A DNA stretch of 64,000 nt from Phycisphaerae bacterium (GTDB lineage Bacteria; Planctomycetota; Phycisphaerae; SM23-33): positions 1 to 64,000 of the forward strand of contig JASLNT010000106.1 in assembly GCA_030745875.1 (NCBI GenBank), written 5' to 3'. Each line of letters begins with the position of its first letter. Position 1 is the first letter of the stretch. This document shows, piece by piece, positions 43,585-53,789 of the stretch. The notes under the pieces were generated by a model. It was not told the origin of the DNA. It ran no database searches and worked only from the letters and a program-made list of their open reading frames with translations. Position numbers and translations under genes: made by a program.

Positions 43585-45423
43585 CTAGTCCAGTTTCATC
43601 GACATCAGGAACTCTGCGTTCGAACTGGTCTTTGACAACTGCTTAATCAACAGTTCCATCGCCTCGGTCGATTGCATGTTGCTCGTGACTCGACGCATAT
43701 TGGCCACCAGTCTGCACTCGTCGGTGTCCATCAGCAGTTCCTCGCGTCGCGTACCGGAGCGGGAAATGTCAATCGCCGGCCAGATCCGCCGGTCGACCAG
43801 GCGTCGATCAAGATATAGTTCGGCGTTGCCCGTGCCTTTGAACTCTTCAAAGATAACCTGGTCCATTCTCGAACCGGTGTCGATCAGGGCGGTGGCGATG
43901 ATCGTAAGCGATCCGCCTTCAAGCACGGATCTGGCCGATCCGAAATACTTTCTCGGCATGACCAGAGCGCTTGCATCGACGCCTCCGGTGAGAATCTTGC
44001 CCGAGTGCGGAGCTTCAGCGTTGCACGCTCTGGCCAGACGCGTGATGCTGTCCAGCAGGATCACGACATCGTGCCCGAATTCGACCATCTGTTTGGCCTT
44101 GGCGAAGATCATCTCGGCCATAACCAGGTGACGCTTGGAGCCTTCGTCGAACGTCGACGAGACCACCTCGGCGGTGGTGTTGCGGCGCATGTCGGTGACT
44201 TCTTCGGGGCGTTCGTCTATCAACAGCACGATCACAAATGCGTCGGGATGATTGGTGGTTATCGAGTTTGCAAGCTTCTTCAGCAGGATCGTCTTGCCCG
44301 TTCGCGGAGGAGCAACGATCAGCATGCGCTGCCCAAAACCGATCGGCGTGATAAGGTTCATTACGCGCATCGAGACTTCGTCGCTGGTGGTCTCCAGGAA
44401 GATACGCCTGTCCGGATGGGCCGGCGTGAGTTCTTCGAAACTCGTAACTTTCGACAGCTTGTCGGGATCCTGGTAGTTGATCGCCTCGACCCGCAGGAGA
44501 GCAAAGTACTTCTCGGACTCCTTGGGGGGCCTGATCTGACCGGCAAGGATGTGTCCGGGCTTGAGATTGAACCTTCGGATCTGGCTGGGCGATACGTATA
44601 TGTCGTCCGGACCGGGCTGGTAGTTGTACTCGGGGCTCCGCAGGAATCCGAAACCGTCAGGAAGGATTTCCAGCACACCGTCTCCAAACATCAGACCGCT
44701 GTTGTTGACCCGATTGGAGATGATCTTGATCATCAATTCCTGGTTGCCCGTCGATTCGATGCCATCGACGCCCTCGTCTCTGGCCAGTTGGCGTAGTTCG
44801 GGGGTGCTCATCGCCTGCAGCTCGGTAATGTGCAGCGTACCCCGCTTGACCTCCTCGTAGCGTGCGTGCATCACGGCGTCAAAACCGTCTTCGAGTTTGT
44901 TGGGCTTACCGGACTTATCGCCCTTGTCGTGCTTGCCGGACTTACCGCCCTTGTCACGCTTACCGCCCTTGTCGCGCTTGCCGCCCTTACCGCGCTTGTC
45001 GCGCTTGCCGGATCTGCCTGACTTGTCCGGCTTGTCTGACTTGTCGTCATCGGAGGCGTCCGAAGCATCTGAGGGGGTGTCGGCGGCCTGGTCGACCTGT
45101 TCTTCGTCCGCAACCGGCTCGCCCTCCACGGGCTCCGCCTCAACAAGCTCCACGTCGGCGTCGCTGATCAGTTCGGCCTCAATATCCGGGCAATCCTGGG
45201 TTTCCTGTTCGATGATTTCCGGTTCGGCGACCTTCCTGGAGACCTTCTTGGCGGTCTTCTTTGCGGCCTTTTTGGCGGTCTTTTTGGCCGTCTTTTTGGC
45301 GGTCTTCTTGGCCGTCTTCTTGGCTACTTTTTTTGCGGTAGCCTTCTTTGCCGCCTTTTTGGTCGTCTTTTTGGCGGCTTTCTTCGTTGTTTTCTTCGCT
45401 GTTTTCTTTGTAGCTTTTGCCAT
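43585..45423 (-). CDS. rho: Transcription termination factor Rho with histone-H1-like N-terminus
   Basis: 612 residues from ATG 45423; E. coli Rho is 419. The extra length is an N-terminal disordered region. Residues about 1-60 are KKTAKK/KKAAKK repeats like histone H1, followed by an acidic segment and a run of GKRDKGGK-type repeats (about 130-180). The Rho core then starts with the N-terminal helix bundle ([17 protein letters not shown]), RNA-binding OSB domain ([20 protein letters not shown]), and ATPase domain with P-loop APPRTGKT, Q-loop and R-loop segments and [13 protein letters not shown]. It unwinds RNA:DNA hybrids to end transcription. The tail probably binds nucleic acid (inference). 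Confidence 0.96.
   Translation of the reverse strand: MAKATKKTAKKTTKKAAKKTTKKAAKKATAKKVAKKTAKKTAKKTAKKTAKKAAKKTAKKVSRKVAEPEIIEQETQDCPDIEAELISDADVELVEAEPVEGEPVADEEQVDQAADTPSDASDASDDDKSDKPDKSGRSGKRDKRGKGGKRDKGGKRDKGGKSGKHDKGDKSGKPNKLEDGFDAVMHARYEEVKRGTLHITELQAMSTPELRQLARDEGVDGIESTGNQELMIKIISNRVNNSGLMFGDGVLEILPDGFGFLRSPEYNYQPGPDDIYVSPSQIRRFNLKPGHILAGQIRPPKESEKYFALLRVEAINYQDPDKLSKVTSFEELTPAHPDRRIFLETTSDEVSMRVMNLITPIGFGQRMLIVAPPRTGKTILLKKLANSITTNHPDAFVIVLLIDERPEEVTDMRRNTTAEVVSSTFDEGSKRHLVMAEMIFAKAKQMVEFGHDVVILLDSITRLARACNAEAPHSGKILTGGVDASALVMPRKYFGSARSVLEGGSLTIIATALIDTGSRMDQVIFEEFKGTGNAELYLDRRLVDRRIWPAIDISRSGTRREELLMDTDECRLVANMRRVTSNMQSTEAMELLIKQLSKTSSNAEFLMSMKLD
45230..45420 (-). repeat. Lysine/alanine codon repeat in rho
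   Basis: Low-complexity DNA encoding tandem KKTAKK/KKAAKK units. The repeated block on plus reads like GTCTTTTTGGC with small changes. It is unstable-looking sequence prone to length change; a second low-complexity block (GKRDKGGK units) lies at about 44900-45030. Confidence 0.7.
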
Positions 45424-45661
45424 GTGTTTTACACAGCCTCCATCTGGAGCACCTGACGGTTGGGCCGGCATCCTATCCGGTCGTATCAGGCGTCTCCCCT
45501 GAGAATGCTAGTAGTTCGGTTGGTGCGTCTGATTCGTCTCTGGAAAATGTCCTCGTCGACGTGTTGTACGTTACTGCAGTCCGGCGGAGTCTGTTATTGG
45601 ACGTCCCGCCCTGGGTATGTCGCATCGGCGTTGTGCAGCACGTCTCCCGAACCGAATGCGA

Positions 45662-46324
45662 TTATTCCGGCATATTTCTGTGTCCAAAACCGTCCGCGGG
45701 GTGGGTTATGCGGGGGTGAAGCTTACGAACCTGCTGACGCAGGTGGGAGACGCTTGAACTGCCGTCAATAGAATAATCGCACCTGCTGCGCTTAATGTCC
45801 AGAGAAATCTGCATTTTTTCTCGCGACGACCAATCATCACGCTCCCATCCTCGTTCCTCGCTGACTCTCTGGAACCTGTCATTGTCCGGAGTATCGACGA
45901 AAATCACGCAGTTGCACAGCGTATCCCAGCCCGCTTCCATCAGCAACGCCGCATCCAGAACAATCGCCTCAACCGAATCGTCAGCCCGCGCCTCACCGAC
46001 CTCACGGGCCATTTCACGCCTGATTCGCGGGTGCAATATCCCGTTAAGCGCCTCTAATTCGTCGTGCGAGGCGAATACGATTCCCGCCAAAATCGCCCGA
46101 TCCACTTCTCCAGACGCGTTGAATATCGCCTCGCCCCAGCGTTCGCGCAGTTCGGATTGCACTTCCGCCGAGCCCAGCAGTTTGTGCCCTATCGCATCGG
46201 CGTCGATCACGGCGCAGCCGAGGTTTGCAAACTCGTCGGCAACAGTGGTTTTGCCCGAGCCGATTCCGCCGATGATCCCGATTACAGGTTTGATTGGGGC
46301 TGTTGAAGGCATGCTAGCCGACAC
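45662..46324 (-). CDS. coaE: Dephospho-CoA kinase
   Basis: Last step of coenzyme A synthesis: ATP-dependent phosphorylation of dephospho-CoA. 220 residues. P-loop GGIGSGKTT near 18-26, DADAIGHKLL, HPRIRREM and VLDAALLMEAGWD are typical. Start either ATG 46324 or 46312 (MPSTAP); neither has a clear ribosome site. It precedes rho on the same strand with a 238-base gap in which I see no gene. Confidence 0.92.
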   Translation of the reverse strand: MSASMPSTAPIKPVIGIIGGIGSGKTTVADEFANLGCAVIDADAIGHKLLGSAEVQSELRERWGEAIFNASGEVDRAILAGIVFASHDELEALNGILHPRIRREMAREVGEARADDSVEAIVLDAALLMEAGWDTLCNCVIFVDTPDNDRFQRVSEERGWERDDWSSREKMQISLDIKRSRCDYSIDGSSSVSHLRQQVRKLHPRITHPADGFGHRNMPE

Positions 46325-46387
46325 ATTGTCGCCGCCGCGGACACTTTGTCAATGGTCCGCTCGATCGCCCCACCGCCCGGTATGCCC

Positions 46388-46612
46388 TTAAATGGCCGGG
46401 CGACGCTGCCAATCGGGCGAGTATATCTGAATCCCCAGCCCGCGCCGCAGCAATTCGCGATTGAAACGTTCGGAGGTCGCCCCGGCCAGTCTGCACGCGT
46501 CGGCGTGATCGATCCTGTTGTCAGCGTAAAACTCGACAGCCACCGCCATGCTGATGTCGGTGATGTTCGCCTGTGCTTTTATTACGATATCATCAGGTAT
46601 TCGAAACTGCAT
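46388..46612 (-). CDS. UPF0175-like small protein
   Basis: 74 residues from ATG 46612. The pattern of an N-terminal strand (MQFRIPDDIV), then MAVAVEFYADNRIDHADACRLAGATSERFNRELLRRGL, matches the UPF0175 family of helix-turn-helix-like proteins, often suggested to be antitoxins. The frame is open to 46798, but the upstream part has no family similarity. No PIN or other toxin gene is adjacent; coaE follows after 63 bases. Moderate confidence. Confidence 0.55.
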   Translation of the reverse strand: MQFRIPDDIVIKAQANITDISMAVAVEFYADNRIDHADACRLAGATSERFNRELLRRGLGIQIYSPDWQRRPAI

Positions 46613-47080
46613 CTGCAAATCTCGCAGAACGTTAGGCTGATATTGGCTGGCGACTATGGACCGCCGAAGTATTCGCCGCCCCTCGGTTGATAGTCCCGAG
46701 CCCTCGCGGCGAAAACTTCCGACGGCCTTACGGTCTCTTTGCAGGACCTGACCCACACTTGTATCGACAAACCAAACCCCCTGCTGAAATAAGGACAAAA
46801 AGAACGCGGCGGTCCCGGATCGACATCAACTCGCGCCCCGCCTCCGGCGACGTGGCGAGGTTCACAATTGGTTCACACTCGCCCAGGTGCGACAACGAAA
46901 CCGCGATATCGTAACTTCGGGAATACTCCGAATCGAAAAATTATCAACAGCCCGCCCAAACCCGGCCGCAAGAAACAGTTGTCAGTATTCCATCCGACCC
47001 AGCGCCCCCCAACTCCCCCGCCGCTCCACACCCGCAAACAGGTTCACACTTCCCGCACCTGTGAACCTGGTGCCCCGCGG
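46613..47080. other. 468-base gap with GGTTCACA repeats
   Basis: No credible gene between ligA and the UPF0175-like gene. It contains four copies of the octamer GGTTCACA: direct copies at 46859-46866 and 46870-46877 (11-base period), one at 47041-47048, and an inverted copy at 47060-47067. A DnaA-box-like TTATCAACA lies at 46941-46949. The C-rich stretch around 46990-47030 is low complexity. Confidence 0.5.
47039..47069 (-). terminator. Hairpin after ligA
   Basis: Ten-base perfect arms CAGGTTCACA (47039-47048) and TGTGAACCTG (47060-47069) with an 11-base loop, starting 11 bases after the ligA stop. On minus it is followed by TTTG only, so it may be a weak terminator. Its arms also contain the GGTTCACA octamer found nearby, so a protein-binding role is possible. 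Confidence 0.5.
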
Positions 47081-49246
<2,166 letters not shown>

Positions 49247-49289
49247 TCAGGTCAAATGTAGCGACAATCGGGCCCGACCTCAAGACCCG

Positions 49290-49597
49290 GGGCGAGGCAA
49301 TCGACTTGTCGGGACGCCTGGCGACCGGCCGGGCGACCCTGCAGCGGCGAACGGTCCGGGGCGCGGTTGTTGAGATCGTTTATTGCGGAATGTGAATCAG
49401 CGGTGATAATATCAATCGGTCGGATGAATCCCGCAGGGGCGACCGGCCGGTCGTCCGTTGTTCGTGCAGGGCGAACGATACGGCGGCGCAATTACCGCGA
49501 TCGCATTGTCGGAAACGAAGTCGAATTGACAGAAATTCGACAGTACATAAAGGACAATCCCGGACACTGGGAAACAGACAATCGCCACGCGCCGTAG
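49290..49597 (+). pseudogene. C-terminal remnant of a REP-associated (RAYT/Y1) transposase
   Basis: Plus-strand relic beside ligA. The final part in one frame reads LRSFIAECESAV, then RNYRDRIVGNEVELTEIRQY and IKDNPGHWETD, ending at the TAG at 49595-49597. This matches the C-terminus of RAYT transposases (LRSFIAGFKSAV, QRNYYDRIVRNE, IRQYIxNNPLxWExD). A possible upstream piece (TPGDRPGDPAAANGP, about 49308-49360) is in another frame, so at least one frameshift exists. The N-terminal catalytic HUH and Tyr motifs are absent. It is too short to be functional. Confidence 0.65.
49440..49453. repeat. 14-base perfect palindrome
   Basis: CGACCGGCCGGTCG reads the same on both strands and lies inside the transposase relic. 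A related GCGACCGGCCGG occurs about 120 bases upstream at 49321. It may be a remnant of a REP-like element. Confidence 0.45.
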
Positions 49598-49627
49598 AAT
49601 AAGACGGAAACACGAGACAGGGCGAGC

Positions 49628-49667
49628 CAGCGGATGCGGACAGCCCGCACGGCTGACACGAAACGTT
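49628..49667 (+). repeat. REP/cassette-like repeat, copy A
   Basis: Contains a hairpin TGCGG-N5-CCGCA and ends in GAAACGTT. It matches copy B (50568-50607) at 27 of the last 32 bases and 33 of 40 overall. It sits 23 bases before the start of the next gene. Confidence 0.55.
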
Positions 49668-49690
49668 ATTCAGAGCGATGAGGTTTGACA

Positions 49691-50548
49691 ATGGACATCC
49701 CTGAAGTTGATGAGATGACCGCAAGCCTGATCTGCTGGCGCACATGGTGTGATGGCCCCACGGACGGATTGGCAAGCTGGCGGGGGAGCGCTTGTTGGTT
49801 TTCGTGGATGAACACGTGGGAGGAAGAAACCGGCGATTGGGGTTATGATTATGCATTACACGAACTGAGCCCGGAAATGCTGCGTGAAGCCCGCGATTGG
49901 TTTCGTGAGAAGGAACGGTGGTATTTCAAACCTGAGTTGGTCGCGCTTCGCAAGAAAATAACCGACGCCGATGAGATGGCCCGGGCGATAGTCGACAGCG
50001 GGCTTACTCTTCGCGACTGGCCCGGGCCGACCGACCTGGGAGACCCGGTCGCCTGGTTTCGCCATAAGAACAATGAAACACTGTCGCCCGTGCGTACAAA
50101 AGAGCGATGGAGGCTGCCGGCCGATTGGGATGAGAAGACCGCCCGGGGAGCAATTGAAACGGACCCGCCCGCGGCGGACCGCCAAGGCGACGCATCAGGA
50201 GCCCAAACGCCCGCCGATATGACACATTGCATGAAGCACGGCTTGCAGGAATTCGGTCTTGTGTGCACGCATATCGCACACGGAGTTGATCGGGGCGAGA
50301 TGGTTGGGTTCTATTGGGGCGATGACACCGACATGGGTCGTCCTGACGCATGGTGTGCTGAATGCGACGAGAAGCTTGTGGCGCTGAATGGCGCATCATC
50401 AGAGGAGTGGTTCGTTGATTGTGATTTCAAGATACTGTGCTCTAAGTGCTGGGACGAATCGAAGGTTGTCTGCGGCGGGTTCCGGCGGGTCGGGACTACC
50501 GGCCGCGGTTTCCTTGGTAGGATATTGGGCTGGTTGTCCAGGAAATGA
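49691..50548 (+). CDS. Hypothetical protein with C-terminal Cys/His cluster
   Basis: 285 residues from ATG 49691 (GAGG seven bases upstream). Not recognised by name. The N-terminal about 160 residues are Trp-rich (CWRTWCDGPTDGLASW, SWMNTWEEETGDWGYDY) and look soluble. The C-terminal about 100 residues have paired Cys/His motifs: MTHCMKHG, LVCTHIAHG, WCAECDEK, DCDF and LCSKCWD. These suggest a zinc-binding domain seen in small hypothetical proteins of diverse bacteria. It appears to be a two-domain fusion. It is flanked by the related 40-base repeats A and B, suggesting acquisition as a cassette-like unit. Confidence 0.7.
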   Translation: MDIPEVDEMTASLICWRTWCDGPTDGLASWRGSACWFSWMNTWEEETGDWGYDYALHELSPEMLREARDWFREKERWYFKPELVALRKKITDADEMARAIVDSGLTLRDWPGPTDLGDPVAWFRHKNNETLSPVRTKERWRLPADWDEKTARGAIETDPPAADRQGDASGAQTPADMTHCMKHGLQEFGLVCTHIAHGVDRGEMVGFYWGDDTDMGRPDAWCAECDEKLVALNGASSEEWFVDCDFKILCSKCWDESKVVCGGFRRVGTTGRGFLGRILGWLSRK

Positions 50549-50567
50549 TGCGCCTGACACAGCGCCG

Positions 50568-50607
50568 CAGCGCGTGCGGACAACCCGCACCGTTAACATG
50601 AAACGTT
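50568..50607 (+). repeat. REP/cassette-like repeat, copy B
   Basis: Contains the hairpin GTGCGG-N5-CCGCAC and ends in GAAACGTT. It begins 19 bases after the preceding stop and ends 19 bases before the YggL-like ATG. See copy A for identity. A shorter match (GAAACGTT at 51155-51162) lies before the third gene. Confidence 0.55.
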
Positions 50608-50626
50608 TAGATATTCGAGGAATATT

Positions 50627-51001
50627 ATGCGAAAACGACTTCGAAAGAAACTTCAGAAAGGCGAGTTTGCTGTGCCCGTGATCCCGATTGCCTTCCGCAT
50701 GGGCGAACTGGCCGACCCAGATCGAAACAACCTCCTGGACCGGTTTGTCGCCGAGGCGATTGAAGCCAACGGACTGCAATTCGGGGGAGGAGGAGGCGGG
50801 TCCGTCTGGTCCGGTTTCGCCGAACCGGTGAACTGGCCGGGCTCCATTTCAGACGACCAGCGGTCCGCCGTCGAAACGTGGATTGCATCGCAGCCGGAGA
50901 TTGTCGAGCGTTTCGTGGGAGAGATAACAACGGACTCCGAGACGCTTATGGATCAAGATCCCGATTTCCCTCGATCACGCCTGGGCGCGTCTGACAAGTA
51001 G
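50627..51001 (+). CDS. YggL-family (DUF469) 50S ribosome-associated protein
   Basis: 124 residues. The start MRKRLRKKLQKGEF and the GLQFGGGGGGSVWSGF segment match the YggL/DUF469 family (RSRRLRKKLxxGEF, NGLxFGGGG, W.G), known in E. coli to bind the large ribosomal subunit. It ends in a short acidic tail. GAGGA ribosome site six bases before the ATG. It sits alone between two unknown genes in a repeat-rich island, unlike proteobacterial yggL, which lies near trmB. Confidence 0.75.
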   Translation: MRKRLRKKLQKGEFAVPVIPIAFRMGELADPDRNNLLDRFVAEAIEANGLQFGGGGGGSVWSGFAEPVNWPGSISDDQRSAVETWIASQPEIVERFVGEITTDSETLMDQDPDFPRSRLGASDK

Positions 51002-51194
51002 CTGAAGCAGACGCCGACCAGCGGCGCCGCTGAACTTTAACGCTCCATGTTTCAAGCGATGCGATAGATTGAAGCGGCGGGCCTCCGACTCCGGCGCGGT
51101 CGGCGTAGTTGCGGTTCCTGCTTGTTATGGCCGGCGCGTAACTCTATAAAGGGTGAAACGTTGTTATAAGAAGACGTCATGTTGAAGCCCCGCC

Positions 51195-51683
51195 ATGGCG
51201 TCCATCACCGAGATTCCGTTTGCGGATGTGGGTAACAGAATGGAAAACGAAGACAAGTCAAGCGACCTCAAGGAGACGCACAAGGATCTCTACGGCACGC
51301 TCATGGTGGTTAACCAGAGAATCGACAACGTGGGCACAATGTTGTTCTGGATTCTCGGGATTGCGGCGCTTGCTGTTTGCGTTTCGATCCACATGCGCTG
51401 GTTCGATTCGATCTTCGGAGTTTCTGTTGAGCAATTGCGCGGATTCGGAGTTTACTCTCTCATCATGATCGGCGCCTTCGTGGTGTTCGCGATAGCGACC
51501 AACTACAAAGAGAATATGATCTACAGTGCAGCCAAATCGGGCATACTGGAGAGTCTGATGCGGGACAGCATATCAGTGGAATCCCTCCTGGCGGACATAG
51601 CTGACGACAAAAAGCTCACCCGGATCAAAGAGAAACTGATGAACGACGAAAACATCCAACGAGCCGGTCGAACGCGACTCTGA
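51195..51683 (+). CDS. Small membrane protein of unknown function
   Basis: 162 residues (147 if the ATG at 51240, MENEDK, is used). Two transmembrane helices, about 48-66 (MLFWILGIAALAVCVSI) and 84-103 (VYSLIMIGAFVVFAIA), connected by a short loop, with a charged N-terminal region and a C-terminal helical tail (VESLLADIADDKKLTRIKEKL). No family recognised. It is the third same-strand small gene in this island; 193 bases separate it from the YggL-like gene and contain only the partial repeat. Confidence 0.6.
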   Translation: MASITEIPFADVGNRMENEDKSSDLKETHKDLYGTLMVVNQRIDNVGTMLFWILGIAALAVCVSIHMRWFDSIFGVSVEQLRGFGVYSLIMIGAFVVFAIATNYKENMIYSAAKSGILESLMRDSISVESLLADIADDKKLTRIKEKLMNDENIQRAGRTRL

Positions 51684-51878
51684 TGAAACCGCGTCGCTGA
51701 GTTTCAACTTTGCGCCGAACATATCTGGAGTCGGCGGGGTCTTGCTGCAACGGCGGGCGATCCGACTATCCCGAGCAGGCGTATTGACAGCAGCATCGCC
51801 AGGCGGGACAATATGTGGGATACCCCGATATATCGCGGGGCTGATCGAACCTTTCAATTCCACAACAAAGGTGACAAC

Positions 51879-53780
51879 ATGAAGCGGACAGTTGCATTTG
51901 CGTTGATTTCGATTCTGATCGTCGGCGGGTCAATCGACAGACTTCAGGCCGACGCGGCGAGGGACTTTGAGACTCTCTTCGGGGCCGAAGCGAAGAAAGT
52001 CTCCGCGACCCGGATCAAGAGCGACGATGTCGCCCTGGCGGTGAAGTTCCTGACCGCGGCGGCCGGCGCGCCCGATTCACCGGAATTCCAACTCCTTCTT
52101 TATGAAAAGGCTTACGAGTTCGCGATCAAATCGAAGGAGGGCTACGCCCGGGCGATTGATGCGGCGCTTCGCCTGGGGCGGGCCGATCCCAGGCGGAAAT
52201 ACGAGTGCGACAAGAAGATTCTGGCGGTTCACGAGTTGGCGTACCGCACGGCGCGGGGCAAAGAGCGAATAACCGCCGGACAGGGGCTGCTCGGCTTTCT
52301 GATGTCTCGCGGCGATAAGCATATCGCCGCCGGGAAGCCCGCCGATGCGCTTGTCGCATATCGGCGAGCTCATCTGGTCGCCAAATCGATCCGCTCCAAA
52401 GACTCCAGGGCGATCCTCGCAAAAATCAACGACGCCGTCGCCCGCCAGCATCTGGACCGCAGGATCGCAGCGCTGCGAAAAACGCTGAAGGACAAGCCCG
52501 ACGACGCCCGAACCGCAAAGCAGCTCCTGATGCTGCTCCTGGTCGAAAAGAACGATCCGAATGCGGCGATGAAACTCCTGCCAACCGCCGACGCCGATGA
52601 AACGACCAGGACGTTTGTCACGCTGGCTACGAAAACATGGGAGGATCTTCCCAAAGACACTTACATCGATCTGGGCGATTGGCACCGTCAACTGTCGAAA
52701 AGGACATCGGGAAATCCCCGCCTGGTGATGCTCGCCCGGGCCAGGGCCTACTACCAGACGTATCTTACCCTTCACGGAAAGGCCGACGCCTCTGCGCTGA
52801 AGGCGACGATGCCTCTGAAGCAATTGAACAGGGAACTGGCGTCGTCCGGGCAGATTGACTGCGGATACTCACCGCCCCCCAGGGGCATGACAAGAGCGAT
52901 TGCCCAATGGACAAAGAAGCGGGACGCAACGCCCGCCAAAGAGCGGTTAAAGGCGCTGCTGGCGAAGCTGGCGGAAGTAAACGGCGGGAAGGAAGTCAGG
53001 GCCAGGGGATTCAGTATCCAGGGCGACAGGATAGCGGGGCTGAAATTCGACGACGACAAGAACATAGCATCCATAGCGCCGCTGTACCGCATGAATCTCA
53101 TGGAACTGAGTCTCCGGGCCACCACGGTCGAGTGCATCGCGCCGCTGACGGGCATGAAGCTGTCGAAACTGAATATCAGGACCTGCCCGAAACTGCGCAG
53201 CCTTGAGGGTTTGAAGGGCATGGAGATAACCAGCCTGGATATCTACGGTAATAGACTGATTGACGATCTGACCCCGCTTTCCGGACTACCGCTGAAATCT
53301 CTCCTGATACGAGCACTGCCGGTCAAGACTCTCAAAGGCCTGGAAGGGGCGCCGCTTGAGACACTCAGCGTTTACGATTGTACAAAGCTCGAAAACATCG
53401 AGGCCCTGGCGGGAGCTCCCCTGCAACATCTCAACATAGCCAACTGCTGGAGTCTTAAGAACCTCAAACCGCTCCGCGGCCTGCCGCTTACGTCATTGCA
53501 CGCCAACACCCTGACGCAGCGCGACATGGCGCTGCTGAAGGGCATGCCGCTGGAGAAATTGCGGATCAGCGGCTGCAAGATAACCTCTCTGAACGCGTTG
53601 CGGGGGATGAGAATCACCGAACTGCACCTGGACGGATGCAAAATGCTGGAGACCATCGGAGGTATCGAGAACATGCCCCTGACGCTCCTGCAGCTGCAGG
53701 GAACAAAGTTCGCCACGCCCCAAGTCGCCGCCAAACTGAAGAAAAGGATCCCCACACTCAAGGAAGTCCTGATAAAGTAG
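51879..53780 (+). CDS. Exported leucine-rich-repeat protein
   Basis: 633 residues from ATG 51879. Signal peptide MKRTVAFALISILIVGG. The N-terminal half (about 25-330) is helical with TPR-like spacing (AYEFAIKSKEGYARAIDAALRLG, PADALVAYRRAHLVAK). The C-terminal half (about 375-633) has about ten leucine-rich repeats of 21-24 residues of the form LxxLxIxxCxxLxxLxxLxGxPL. The same LRR style is frequent in planctomycete kinases and exported proteins. Probably a protein-contact module; no enzymatic motif seen. The DnaJ-domain gene begins nine bases after the stop. Confidence 0.8.
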   Translation: MKRTVAFALISILIVGGSIDRLQADAARDFETLFGAEAKKVSATRIKSDDVALAVKFLTAAAGAPDSPEFQLLLYEKAYEFAIKSKEGYARAIDAALRLGRADPRRKYECDKKILAVHELAYRTARGKERITAGQGLLGFLMSRGDKHIAAGKPADALVAYRRAHLVAKSIRSKDSRAILAKINDAVARQHLDRRIAALRKTLKDKPDDARTAKQLLMLLLVEKNDPNAAMKLLPTADADETTRTFVTLATKTWEDLPKDTYIDLGDWHRQLSKRTSGNPRLVMLARARAYYQTYLTLHGKADASALKATMPLKQLNRELASSGQIDCGYSPPPRGMTRAIAQWTKKRDATPAKERLKALLAKLAEVNGGKEVRARGFSIQGDRIAGLKFDDDKNIASIAPLYRMNLMELSLRATTVECIAPLTGMKLSKLNIRTCPKLRSLEGLKGMEITSLDIYGNRLIDDLTPLSGLPLKSLLIRALPVKTLKGLEGAPLETLSVYDCTKLENIEALAGAPLQHLNIANCWSLKNLKPLRGLPLTSLHANTLTQRDMALLKGMPLEKLRISGCKITSLNALRGMRITELHLDGCKMLETIGGIENMPLTLLQLQGTKFATPQVAAKLKKRIPTLKEVLIK

Positions 53781-53789
53781 CGGGCGTTA

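Noticed and set aside
45230-45420. CRISPR-like or satellite repeat in rho
   Set aside because: The repeat is in frame, codes for KKTAKK units and has no spacers.
46941-46949. DnaA-box-like TTATCAACA as evidence for a replication origin
   Set aside because: A single box with one mismatch, and no dnaA, dnaN or cluster of boxes nearby.
49628-51170. Classical integron attC array
   Set aside because: The conserved GTTRRRY and RYYYAAC cores are not met in any of the three repeats, and no integrase is in the window; reported only as cassette-like.
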